A stretch of DNA of 64,000 bases, from NCBI GenBank assembly GCA_038025085.1, contig CM076154.1:30434501-30498500 (forward strand), in the 5' to 3' direction. The position numbers and the translations under genes are program-made. Below are positions 37,356-49,467 of the stretch, one piece after another. Below the pieces are notes generated by a model, which searched no databases, had not been told where the DNA came from, and saw nothing but the letters and a program-made list of their open reading frames with translations. This DNA is from Tetragonia tetragonoides. Taxonomy: Eukaryota > Streptophyta > Magnoliopsida > Caryophyllales > Aizoaceae. Positions within the stretch are counted from its first letter, which is position 1, and the number at the start of each line of letters is the position of its first letter.

Positions 37356-37799
37356 ATGACACGTTTTGAGGTTAAGTTTGATAAGTGGTTGCAATCCATG
37401 ACCCCTGAAGAGAGGGTGAGACTGGTGCCCTTTCACTTGAATGCTCTCTTCCACCTGAAGCAAGTTCAAGTTGTTTGGAACCTTCTTGAGGCTGCGGTTG
37501 AATTTTGGGATGACAAGCTTCATGTTTTTAGATTCGGGCATAGCGAACTGTGTCCTCTTCCCGAAGAATTTGCCGCCATAATTGGGTTCCCTCATGATCA
37601 AGCTCCTGCAACTCCATGGCTCGGGGCCAACCTTGAAGGCTACTATAAAAGGTATCTTGGTTTATTCCCAACACAAGCCTCTTCTGCGGCTAGAACCGGT
37701 GAGCTAGACCTCAATGGTGTGATTGATATCTTTTTCCCCAACGTAGGGATGATCACAGTGAGACATATTACAGGCGTGTTTTTATCTTATGTCTCTTAC

Positions 37800-40700
37800 C
37801 ACTACAAGAAAAACCTTTTATGGCAACGACAAAAGTCGTTGCAAAAAATATTAATTCGTTGCAAAAAACATTTATTTCAACGACTTTTGTCGTTGCATGG
37901 TCGTTGCGTGTCATGGCGTTACAAAAGAATAACGCAACGACTTAAGTCGTTGCCAAAAATACATTTTCTGCAACAGCTTTTGTCGTTGCTATAGATATGT
38001 CGTTGCCATACATGTGAATTTTCATATGCTGGGTTACCATATATTGCAACAACTTATGTCGTTGTACACTTTTATTTAGCGCAACAATGTTTGTCGTTGC
38101 AAAAGATATTTGATTTTTAAAAAGAAAAATTAATGAGCGCAGATTTAAAATTCTTTCAAGCTCTATTATCATAACTAAACCTCCAATTTTATTCACTTTA
38201 ATAATTAAAGTACATACATAACACAATCCATGTCCAAACATTAACATTATATAAGCAACAAAGAGATAACTCATAAATACATTAAAAAAAAAACATTTCT
38301 TCATCTTTGTCACTTCTTGTTGTTACTCTTGTGACAACGAACCACCTGCAATGTACAGCAAAAAAGGATAAGTTTGAGCCAAGTATTCTAAACCAGACAT
38401 GTAAGTAACAAATTAAATCATCAAGAGGCAACACCATAGAGACTAGGAGATGGAAAAAAAAAAAAAAAAAAAGACAAAGTAACAAGCATTGAGTACTGGC
38501 TAGTCTACACTATCGATCCTATCTCAAAAGTTCACTTTGTAAGATCTGAGCTAATGTCCTTTAAACCCCCACGTATACACTGGTTTTTCTTTAGATGCTT
38601 AACATGAAAACACACAATAAGATGGTCAAAAAGTCTAATAGCATATCATAAATCAGTTTTGTAGAACAGGTCATAAACAGGTCAAATTCACTAACTTAAA
38701 ATCACAAAGACCCGTAAGCATATATAGGTTTGAGCTCAGAAGAACATGTCAGAAATATGTCTGAATTGAACATAATCACGCTCACAAGTAGTACCCTGAT
38801 TTTCTCAAACCAAACTTAGAACGATAATGACTAAAAGAAATAGTGTGGCAGTGTAGCAGTGTAGTGTAGTTGACAGTGGCAGTGTAGTGAACAAAAGAAG
38901 AAAAGAAATAGAATGACTTAAAAAATATTAAAACGATTAATGTACAAGCCTTACTCAAACCTAACTAATGAAAGGTAGTGAACAAAGCAATGCAACCACC
39001 AGTACACCAATAACAGTTACAGAATACAACTACCAGATTGCCACAACTGAGAATACACCAGTATGCAACAACAGATTCATAAAAACAGCAGAAGCAGCTT
39101 CACAAAAACAGCATCAATACACAGACACAGCAGTAGTAATTTTAAAAAAAAGTTGTAGCTGCAACTTCTCAGACCTTCTTTAAAAACTGGAGAGCATAAT
39201 AGTTCACACCTCACGAGTAAAGTGTAAGTGATAGATCAAGAGCTATGTCAAGTTAGAATGAAAGAAACTGTATTTCCAAAAAGGGTATGAAATAATGTTA
39301 ATAAGAAGTAACCTAAGATGTGGACCTTCTCAATGCAAAGCATTGCTACCATCACTTAAAATGTGTGGCTTCCAGCAATAAACTATGTTTTCTCCCCAAG
39401 TCCCCAGTACCTGAAGCACAGAAAAAAAATAAGAGGAAGTAAATACAAACCGCGGTAAAAAGCCTCTTTCACTCAATAGAATAGGAAATCTAGCAGAAGA
39501 GAAGAGACAAAAAAAAAACTAGTGTGTCATCTCAAATGAATCTCGTCTAATCTTCATTCAAGATCAGCTGAATATGGTAGCATCAATGGGACCTTGTCCT
39601 CATCTCGTAGGGAGGGGGAGGGCAGCATAGGGATTTCCCTTCTTTGTAGGATAAGCCATTTAAGGAACATACACTCAACATCCAATGCAAACTAGCAGAA
39701 AACATTAAAATTAAAAAAAAAAGACAAAAGAAAACAGCAACAAAGTCTTATCAGAGTTGCTTTAGACAACTTGCAGAGCACAGTTCTTACCTCAATGGTA
39801 AGTGATAGATCAAAAGTTAAAACAACTCATTGACAAATCTACACCACAACACCATTATTCAAAAAATAACAAGTACACAATAAAAAAGCTAAGTAATTAA
39901 CAAATTCAGATTCGGAAATCAGATAATCAATATTTGAACTAGGCTAAGTCAACCATCAACTTACAGTGTTTTGAACTTCGAAGTTTCTAATTCACAAACT
40001 TATTCATAAGCACCCAAGTTTCTATACTATACATATATTGATCCCAACATGGTTAACTGTCTAAAATCTCTGATTCAGCACACTAAAACAGAATGCACTT
40101 GAGCGTGTTTGCTACTTTAAGAACTTAAAAACCAGTTTTGTCCATCTCCCTCTAATTAGCTACTAAGCAAGCTGATTTAAGAACGTATTTTGAGTCTGAA
40201 AGCAGCATATTTATACCTATACCATCAATACAGTTCTGCAATTGAGCTCAAAAACTTTTCAGCTAATGACATGTTATATTGTTATGATCAAACATATAAT
40301 TTCCAGCATTACAACCCTTTTAACATGCTCAAAACAAGGTGAAGTAACATTCCCTTAGCCTCCGAATAAACTAGCATAATGTCTTCACTTCAGCTCTAAA
40401 ATCAAGGAGTTATGTGTGTGAATGTTTTGGATCCCAATCTGGCCCAAATGGGACCAAAACTGAATGCAATGAAACTAAAAGGGAGCGAAAACAAAGAAGC
40501 AAGGTCTCAGTAGGAATAAAACAAACAACAAAGAATCTTGAGAAACCAAAGCTAATTTGTCACCCAGGGAAGTGGGAGCAGAAACCAACCTCAGCATGCA
40601 GCAATACGAAGCAACCAGCTAAGAACAACATGCAACAAGACGAAGCAACCAGCTAAGAACAACATCAGTAAATTACATATTCTTGTTATCTAGTAACACA

Positions 40701-42600
40701 TACAACCCAGAACAGATTATGCTCAATGCCATAAAATAAAAACAAAATGCACAGACGACCCTTATTGAATTCTACAAATCATGTTCAGCACTTTCGTGTT
40801 GTTCGCATATAATTTCTAGCATGCTGCCAAGTCAATTATATTCTATTTCTTTCCTTAACTATTTATATCAGACGTTTAGCTCAGAAGAACAAGTCACAAA
40901 CCTGTAAAATTCACCAACTTAACGGCATAAAGATCTTTTTTTTTTATCTAATCTGACTCATGTTCTCTCAGTTTTCTTACTAATCCTTGTAATTCAAGTC
41001 TTACATAAGCAAAAACCATGCTCAAACAGCCTGAACTCACGTCGGAGTCAGGCCTTAAAAATAAAACACATGTACCCAAAAATGTCACTTTAAAGTTTAA
41101 ACACCTGAAATTAACTCTAGTTCATCATTATACATGCATATCTGATCTAGCTCTATAAACATGAAAAATTCAGTATCAAACATGTCAAATTTGACAAGAA
41201 CATTCAGCTCTCTTAAATATTCCAGTCTGAAGAGCACAAAAATTGATTCTATGAAACGCACCCTAGCTCCCAAGTAGTAGTCTGATATTCTTCTGCACTT
41301 TACACCTATTAGCAAGCAAATATAACTGTTAAACAACCAATAACCAGGTCTGTAATTAAGAAAATGAAAACAGTTCACAAACATAAAGAAATCATCATTT
41401 TACACTTACAATTCCATGCTAATTAGTCTACCTTTACTCGCCATAGAACCCTAATGTTCCTTTTACCATCCTGACATCTAACAAAGAAAACAATCATGAT
41501 CGAGTAGTATCTAAAACCATAGCCAAAAATTAGAACAGATCCCAAGATGTTAGACTAAGTTCACAAGTGATGAACAAGCAAACAATAATATGTAATTTGA
41601 GGGTTGAAACTCGATTTTCGCTCTACTTATCAGGAATTTGGGCATAAGATATCTTCAACCAACTCAGACTAAAGTTCAATCATGGAATCACTAAAAATCC
41701 ACTTTAAAATCTAAAAATTTCAATAACCTAATTCCTAATTATAAGCAATCAAACTAAATTTCGATATTTAACTCAAATCGCAACATGAATCGAGGATTAC
41801 TACCCATAATCGTGCTTTAGGGTTGATATGGGGAAAAAATACCTAGCAGCTGAATCGATTGCGTTATAACCGACAACCATATCGCTTCGTTGACCATGAG
41901 CGGACTCCACTGACTTGAGACTCATCTGAGAGGTTTCTTCAGGTGCATTACAGATTGGTTAATTAAAGAGGTATAGGGATGAGTTTTTAGCTTCAGCAAT
42001 GGCGGGCGAGTTGAAGCAGAAGAAGAAGGGAGTGATTCTTCGAAGGCTTCAACAAATTAGAGATCTGGTGAGAATTGAAGTGGGTTTTGATGGTATTTGA
42101 GATTTGGTTTTGCAATTGGAGCAGTTTGGGAATGTTTGTGGAATTGTGGGTGTTGGAAAGACGTGAGGAGAGAGAATGGGTTAGGCTGTGCAAAAAAAGT
42201 TTGAGCGTGAGCGGTGTTTCATTGTTTTTCTCCCAAAATAATTTATAGAATTTAATTTTTATTATTTTTTTCGCAATGACATTAGTCGTTGCAATATATT
42301 GTAGGTATTTTCCGCAACGATGCGTGTCGTTGCACTAAATATGCGTAATGATTCGCAACGACTACTATCGTTGCCAAATTTAGTCATTATGTATCGCAAC
42401 GACTATTGTTGTTGCGAAATATCACTCCCAAATTTTCAATTTGTCCCGCCATGTTTTCGAGTGGAGGGAGATGAAATTTACATTATTCGCAACAATCTTT
42501 TACAACGACAAGTTTAGATCGTTGCCATAAATATTTATCGCAACGACATTTTTATGTCGTTGCAATAACCTCGTTGCTATAAAAGGTTTTTCTTGTAGTG
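37800..42600. mobile_element. CACTA (En/Spm) transposon, 4.8 kb, non-autonomous
   Basis: The ends CACTACAAGAAAAACCTTTT and its exact inverse, with 3-bp duplication TAC (37797-37799 and 42601-42603), are diagnostic. The first 300 and last 330 bases are packed with GCAACGAC/GTCGTTGC words, often as inverted pairs, as expected for transposase-binding subterminal repeats. No transposase can be read. It is the youngest layer: it sits in aORF2 of element B, which sits in inner A, which sits in outer A. Confidence 0.97.
38100..42270 (-). other. CACTA interior; possible captured or residual gene on the minus strand
   Basis: About 4 kb of AT-rich, intron-like DNA. Near the right end, after a CT-rich leader (minus strand 42190-41950), an ATG opens MSLKSVESAHGQRSDMVVGY and continues to AIDSAAR before a GTATTT donor (about 41918-41835). 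Possible further small exons are at about 41475-41435 (DGKRNIRVLWRVK) and about 39415-39360. I cannot connect them in frame or name a family. Confidence 0.3.
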
Positions 42601-43700
42601 TACATAGGTACCTCTTTATTGGTGGAGGTAATAATGGTAAAACTTGTATGCTTAGAATTGTTGAACAAATTCAAAACGATTTTACCCCTATGTCTCTTGT
42701 TCTTGGTGAAACCCTAATGTGCTTGGACCGCAAGAAACAAGAACCATCGCATGGTGGATGGACAGGAAGTCCTTTTCTCCTTCGGGTGCTTGAATAATTG
42801 CTTTGGATATAAAGTTTGAATCTTTAATGGATACCTAACTATATTATTTTTGTGTTTGTTTATTATTTGTAGATATGGCTTTTGGAGCATATGTGCTTCA
42901 TTGAGAGGCCGGCTAATGCGCTCAAATACCAACCAAAGCAGTTTCCTGCCCGCCGAAGGCTTTATTATGAATCCACCATTGATGAATGGCGTGGATATCT
43001 TAAAGCTTGCCCTTTGCTAAGATGGACTGTCAAGTGGTGCGGCCTAAAATCCGCAATCGGATGTAGTAAGGAGACGGGATATTATCAAATCCTTGGTCTT
43101 CAAAATTTGACTTACATATTTCCAAGCCGTATCATGCGGCAATATGGGAAACGCCAGATTATCCCACAGAAGGATAGTGTTGCGCCTGTTACCCGGGCTT
43201 TGACTATTAGTATGGTGAGATATTGGGAGTGTGCATGGGACCGTCGCCCAAAGTGGAGCATTCCTCACATCGAGGCCCCAACGACCATATCTTCAGCTTA
43301 TGAAGCTTGGATGGATTGTAAGACTACGGAAGGTCGTCGTGCATGCAGGAAATCCGAACAAGACGATCTTAAGGCCCAATCGGTCAAGGCTAGCTTAAGG
43401 CTTTCTAACCCCAATGATCCCAAAGGGAAGGGTAAGCAAAAGGGAGTCAAGCATGTGAAAAGTTTTCTTAACCCGAAGGCCAACAAAGCTTTAGCCAAGA
43501 TTACTACTAAGCCGGAAGAGAAGCCACAAATTCGGGCCAATGATCATGAAGCCTCTTCAAGTGTTCCTCTAATGGAGGTTGAAAAAGAAGAAGAACCCGT
43601 GGTTCGAGAGAGATGGGCTCCCAAGGAACGAGAAGTGGAATGCTCAAAGGTTGATGAACCCATGGAGGATGTCGTCCCTACTACCGAAGCTACGGAGTAG

Positions 43701-44124
43701 TCTATTAGGAAATACTCTTTTGGAGCATGTCTTAGCTTAGGATTGCCTTTTATTTGCTTTAAATTCAATAAGGGTGAAGTGCCCCTCTTTTTTAGATTTA
43801 GTTAATTTGTTTTTATTATTTAGGAATTGCCATGTCTTGTAATGGACCTTATTATTATTTATGGAGACATGCTTATTTTAACATTGCAACCTTGTGTTTA
43901 TTGTGTGCACAATTTTTAACAACTTTTGAATGCGAATTTCATGAAGGGGCCGGGCCCAATTGTAATTGGGTTGTCCTACGTATCCTTTTAGGGGAATCAG
44001 GCCCGCTCGTAGTTCTTCTCCGTTTGTTTTTTTTAACATTAAATCCCTTTTTTTTTCTTTTTTTTTTTTCGGGATTAGTTAGCCTTGTGTGGGCCTCTCG
44101 AAAGTGCTATATTGGGTGTTTTGC
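43701..44124. other. Short junction between aORF2 and the 3' end of integrase
   Basis: About 420 bp of T-rich DNA that must contain the 3' ends of both convergent genes. A CCTACGTATCCTTTTAGGGGAATCAGGCC phrase (43974-44002) resembles TTTCCTACGTATCCAGTTTATGGAATCAGGCC-type DNA in both A elements (28618 and 55390), so this piece is shared across the families. Confidence 0.55.
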
Positions 44125-45398
44125 CTAAGCATAGAACCTCTTTATTTGATCCATGTTTATCCATTGACTAAATTCAATCCCGTCTAAATCTGTCAATCTT
44201 GCAGCACCACCCGTTAAGATTTTTGTGATGATAAACGGGCCTGACCAGTTGGGTCGAAATTTACCTCTTGGGTCAGTTACAATGGCCCTTACCTCCTTAA
44301 GTACTAAGCCTCCAACTTTAAGGTCCCTCATTTTGAGCCTTTGGTTAAAGTGCCTAGTTAGTCTCTTTTGATAGACTCTTACGTTGTGCAAGGCTTGCAA
44401 CCTTTTCTCATCTAGCAGGACTAATTGGTCATAGCGGGCTTGGACCCAATCCACCTCGGGAATTTGACTTTCTAGAATGATCCTTAGAGATGGGACCTCT
44501 AGTTCAATTGGCAATACGGCTTCCATTCCGTAAACCAGGGAGTAGGTGTTGCTCCCTTTGATATGCAAACTGATGTCCTATAACCCCAAAGTGCGAATGG
44601 CAACTTGTCTGGCCAGTCATGATAATTTTCTGACATTCTTTCAATGATTTTCTTGATGTTCTTGTTAGCTACCTCTACTGCGTCGTTTGTTTCCGGCCTG
44701 TAGGGAGACGACTTTCGATGCTGGATTTTGAACTAGGCTAACAGCTCAATCACTTCTTTCATGAAGTGTGATCCATTGTCATTGATGATTTCTTGGGGAA
44801 CCCCATATCTGGCTAATATGTTATTCTTAATGAACTTAACCACATGCTTTGCTTTGAGCTTTGCGTATGATTGCGCTTCGACCCATTTAGTAAAGTAGTC
44901 GATTGCGACTAGGATGTATTCGTGGCCTCCTTTTCCTGTTGGAGTTATTTTACCGATGATGTCGACTCCCCAAGCTGAGAAAGGCCAAGGTGAGGTGAAG
45001 GTGTATAATGGGCTTGGTGGTAGATGTTGTAGATTTGCATGGGTCTGGCATTGTACGCATCTTTTGACAAATTCACAACAGTCTTTTTCCATTGTTGTCC
45101 AATAATACCCAAGCTTTATTATTTTCCTGGATAGCATCATACCGTTCATGTGCGGTCCACATACTCTTGCATGTACATCCCTTAGGACCTTATGGGCCAT
45201 TTCGGTACCTAGGCATAGGAGGTTGACTCCGTTTGGGCTTTTCTTGTATATTTGACCTTGTACTTCTAAGAATTGGGCTGCGAGCCTTCTGAGCGCTTTC
45301 TGGGCTCTAGGGCTAAAATCAGGAGGGTAGAGCTGGTAAACAAGCAGATTTCTTATGTCAGTGTACCATTCGTCTTCCTCGTCGTAAAACACTTCCAA
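44125..45398 (-). pseudogene. pol: Element B integrase
   Basis: HHCC zinc finger (HARVCGPH ... CVQCQ), then the catalytic core with Asp in AWGVDIIG, Asp in NDNGSHF and Glu in NDAVEVANK. The C-terminal domain runs to DLDGIEFSQWINMDQIKRFYA. A TAG at about 44732 cuts between the second Asp and Glu, and a frameshift lies near 44568. There is no chromodomain at the C-terminus, as expected for Tat rather than chromovirus elements. Confidence 0.9.
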
Positions 45399-45417
45399 AT
45401 TGTCACAATATGAAGGC

Positions 45418-46347
45418 TCAAATCTCCTTTGTACACAGATTGGGCATCATCCGGACAGTTTCAGGTATATTGATCATGCTTGCTAACTTAGCCAAGGCAT
45501 CTGCAAACTGATTATCTTCTCGTGGAAGGTATGTAAACTGCGTTTGATTGAAATACACTATGATCTTATCTAAGTATTCCTGGTAGAGTGCCAGGGATTC
45601 ACTTTTAACCTTCCATACTTTGGAAATTTGGTTAATTATGAGTGACGAGTCCCCATAGACTCGGAGTGTTTTGATGCCAAGGCTTGTGGCGGATTGCAGT
45701 CCTATTATACAAGCTTCATACTCGGCACCATTATTTGTAACCTCATGGTCCAATTTGACTGAAATAGGTGTGTGTCCACCTTCGGGGGATACTATTAGTA
45801 CTCCTAGCCCGAAACCCTTTTGGTTGGATGCTCCATCGAAGTATAATTGCCAAGTTTCAGTATCTAAGGTCATAACCCCCTCGTCCGGAAAGTGTTATTC
45901 TTCCTTGTGATCCGGCTCGTTTATGGCTTGGTCGGTTAGGTATTCCGAGATAGCATGCCCTTTTATGGCCTTTTGATGTTCAAATTTGAGGTCGAATTCT
46001 GAGAGGAGGACTGTCCACCTTGTTATCCTGCCGTTCAGTATGGGCTTTTCGAATATGTATTTCAAAGGATTTTCTCTCGATCTTTTGTGGATCGTGTGCT
46101 GGAGCATGTAATGCCATAGCTTTTTAGTAGTTGCTACCAAAGCTAAGCATGTCTTTTCTAGGGATGGGTAACGGGTTTCGTACTCCAGAAACTTCTTGCT
46201 CACATAGTATATAGCTTTCTCTTCCTTATCTACTTCTTGGGCTAGCATGGCCCCCATCGACGTTTCTGTGACTGTAAGGTAGAGGATTAGAGGCATGCCT
46301 AGAATGGGCGGTAGTGGTTCCAAAAAGATAGGCCTTAATTTTGTCAA
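45418..46347 (-). pseudogene. pol: Element B RNase H plus a second, archaeal-type RNase H
   Basis: The first domain (46347-45895) is the usual gypsy RNase H (VSKKFLEYETRYPSLEK), with its first acidic position degenerated to TVTETSMGAML. The second (45873-45418) has a complete acidic set: YFDGASN, NNGAEYEA, YGDSSLI and QFADALAKLA. A second archaeal-type RNase H after the native one is diagnostic of the Tat clade. The two ORFs are in different frames, so a shift separates them near 45885. Confidence 0.88.
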
Positions 46348-46369
46348 ATGACTTTTGGCATTGTTCGTC

Positions 46370-48126
46370 TCATTCTGTTTTTACCTCTTTTTTGAGTTTC
46401 TTGAATATGGGCTCGCATGTGATGGTTAATTTGGAGATGAACCTGCTAATGTACTGGATTCTCCCTAAAAAGCCTTTTATTTCTTTCTCTGTCTTCGGAG
46501 GTGGCATGTCTATTATGGCTTTGATCTTGGATGGATCATTTTCTATTCCTCTGGTGCTTATGACAAATCCTAGAAGTTTGCCGGATGTGACTCCGAATGC
46601 GCACTTTTTGGGATTAAGCCTCATATTGTACTTCCTAAGCCTGTCAATGAACTTTTGAAGTGAGGGTACATGCCCTTCTCTGTCTTTGGACTTTATGATC
46701 ATATCTTTACATACACTTCAGCCTCCTTATGCATCATGTCGTGGAGTAAGGTTGTAGCGGTTCTTTGGTATGTAGAACCTGCGTTCTTAAGCCCAAACGG
46801 CATTACTGTATAGCAATAAGTGCCCCATTGTGTGATGAAAGTGGTTTTCTCTTCATCCTCTTTGGCCATTAGGACCTAGTTATATCCTGCGTACCCGTCC
46901 ATGAATGATAGAAGGGCGTGTCCGGCGGTGTTATCTACTAAGATGTCTATGTGAGGTAAGGGAAAGTCGTCTTTCGGATTTGCTTTGTTCAAGTCCCTAA
47001 AATCTACACACATTCGAACTCGTCCATCCTTTTTTGGGACTGGGACGATGTTGGCTACCCAATCGGGGTAATTGGCCACACTTATGAAGCCTGCCTCTAG
47101 TTGTTTCTGGACTTCTTCTTTGATCTTAAGAGCCCACTCTGGCTTCATTCTCCTTAACTTTTGCTTGACTGGTTTGCAGTCAGGGTTTAGTGGAATGGTA
47201 TGCTGAGCAATTTCGCGGTCTATGCCTGGCATGTTCTTGTAGGACCAGGCGAAAACATCCGTATAATTCTTTAGGAGTGTTACAAATTGTTCGCGTTCAT
47301 TAGATGTTAAAGACAAGCCTATTTGCACGTGGCGAGGCTCATCATTAGTTGCAATGTTTATTGTCTCCGTTTCTTCGACTATTGAAGTCTTTTGCTCATG
47401 TTCGATTAGTGCTTTAATAACTTCTTTTGGCAATTCCGTTATATCTTCTGAATTATTAGCAGTGAGGCAATCCAAGTAAGCAAAATCGACGTTCATAATA
47501 TTAATAGAACCGGACAATACATCGATGAGGTCATCATTAAGGACCTTAGTAATAGAAGGAATAGACTGGAGTGGACTACACGACGCTTCTAGGATAACAG
47601 ACTCAGAATCAGACTCGGACTCGGAATCAGACTCAGAATCAGAAATAGGCCCTCCTGTAGGACCGTTGCGGATTGTGAACTTGTACTTGGCTCCCTTGAC
47701 TGGAGTCCACTTCGTCTCGTGCTTCCAGGTGGTGTGGTCGGGCCCGATTGGGGCGATCAGTTTGGACGGGTCAAAACCTTCATTAAAAAGCACAGTAAGG
47801 GGAAGTTTGGTAGTTGTCTCGTCGTACTGACGACGTTCTTCACCAAATAAGAGCCCAAAGTCGTTGGGTGCCATGTCATTAGCCCAATCTTTAGTGGATT
47901 GGTCCTCATTAGGAGGTATGGGTGTGTCTTCACTCATGATGAAGCAGTCTTGAAATGCCTCAAAGCCTGGTATTAGGATTCCGTTAATTGTGTATGGTTT
48001 AGGGAATCCATAGTAAGGATATGGGTCGCCCTCCTGAAGAAATTGCCCATTGAGGGTGAGGGGATAAGGGTCCATGATGTGTGGAACAGGTTTGTTGGCC
48101 GCATGGGCTCTTTTCTTAGCCATCAC
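46370..48126 (-). pseudogene. pol: Element B reverse transcriptase
   Basis: The N-terminal part includes a Ser/Asp/Glu repeat (SDSESDSES, around 47590-47640), then VFAWSYKNMPGID, the RT blocks VPVPKKDGRVRMCVDFRDLN and FMDGYAGYN. A TAG follows at about 46873-46875. After it TVMPFGLKNAGSTYQR continues in frame until the catalytic YVDD-type box, where one base is missing (46690-46700). The thumb and connection resume at MIIKSKDREGH. This copy cannot make active RT. Confidence 0.92.
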
Positions 48127-48366
48127 TTTGGATATGTAGGCCCTAACTTCTTTCCTTGTCGGCCTGTAGCCTAGCCCAAATAGATCATTTTTGCTTGGTG
48201 TTCCAGTAAGTTTGAGCTACCATGGGATGTGGGCCCAAAGTTGTGCATGGGAAGTGGCCTTGCTATCTGAGTAAAGCATTCACCTTAAGTGTGGGCTCTA
48301 TTGTTTCTATAAAGGCCATCTTCTCAAAGCCCTATAACTCCTCGTCTTGCTCATTATGCTCTATCT

Positions 48367-49461
48367 TTAGGACTTCTCAATCTGGGCTACCATAGTATCA
48401 GCGCATACTTCCAAGATGGGTCCTGCCAAGGATAGCTTTACCTTTTGATGCAGGGTTGAGGCTACGGCATTTAGCCCGTGTAACCAAGGCCTTCCTAAGA
48501 GTAGGTTGAAGGTGGCTGGAATGTCAATTACATGGAACTGGACCATTTTCTCGATGGGCCCAATATTGATATACATGGAGAAGGTACCCAATACGTTCCT
48601 CTTGGAATTGTCGTAAGCCCTTAGCCCTTGTGCGGAATGCGCGAGATTGTTGCAGTCTATTTTGAGGTGTTCGGCAGTTCTCAAGGGGCATACGTTTACA
48701 GCAAAGCCATTGTCAACTAAGGTCATAGGGACTTGTATTTGTCGACAGATTATAGTAAGATAAAGGGCTTTGTTGTGGTGAATACCCTCAGGTGGAAGGT
48801 CTTTGTCAGAAAAAGTGATGGGCGTGGATGACTTTCCTTGGACCATGAGGTTGACTACCTCTTCAGGGGTAGCATTTGGAGAAATGGTAGTTGCATTCAA
48901 GGCCTCTAGCACGGCCCTTCAATGAGTGATAGAAGTGTTCAACAGTTGCCAGATGGATATGTCAGCTTTTGTTCTTTGTAGTTGCTTGAGGATGTTGGTC
49001 CCATCGTCCTCTTTTGACATTTCTCTTTGGGCTGAATCCCTATTAGGGATGGCCACATGCTCTACGGGTTGGATTTGAGGTAGTTTAGGGCTTTATCATC
49101 CTCTTCTTTCTCATCATCGGAGATATCATACCAGGCTTTGCCATTAGCTATGTCATGGACTTGAGGAGTCAACACATCTTCTGGATCAGTATATGACCCG
49201 TTATCTTCCTCATCGCTATCCCAAAGGCCGCAGACGTCCAACGTGGGGTTTAGGTTTGGGTATGGTGGTATGGCCTGTCCAATAGGTGTGATCAGATAAG
49301 ATGGATCAAACTCTTCTTCTAAGTCAATGGAAAAAGAATTCCCGAGGGGATTATTGTTGTTGTTGGGTGGTGGTACATCTTTAGGCAATGGTATTGTGCC
49401 ATTATCAAACAAATCTTGGATTTTATCTTTGAGAGTGTAACACTTTTCACTGTCGTGCCCG
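48367..49461 (-). pseudogene. pol: Element B gag tail and protease region
   Basis: Starts with a Cys/His knuckle-like piece (CKYHRGRGHDSEKC, about 49480-49440), an acidic linker, then after a stop near 48919 the retropepsin-like domain. The usual Asp-Ser/Thr-Gly is LVDNGFAVNVCP, where relatives typically have DNGSALNV, so the catalytic Asp is kept while the Ser is replaced by Phe. The domain ends LLGRPWLHG. Confidence 0.78.
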
Positions 49462-49467
49462 CGCCCC

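Larger units (their letters stand above)
37356..43700 (+). pseudogene. aORF2: DUF7745-like protein, antisense to element B, split by a CACTA element
   Basis: Exon 1 is 37356-37799 plus 42604-42785 after removing the CACTA element and one TAC duplication. The intron has donor GTGCTT and acceptor TTTGTAG; exon 2 is 42873-43700. Joining gives SPFLLR then IWLLEH. Total is 485 codons if one missing base in a T run near 37780 is allowed for. Motifs FRFGHSELCPLPEEFAAIIG and LYYESTIDEW with GLQNLTYIFPSRIMRQYG recall the retroelement-associated plant family annotated as DUF7745; the C-terminus is Lys/Pro/Glu-rich. It stands back to back with the 3' end of integrase (44125). Confidence 0.68.

Noticed and set aside
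47525..47830. Plus ORF with Ser-Asp-Glu repeats
   Set aside because: Antisense shadow of the acidic repeat in the RT ORF of element B.
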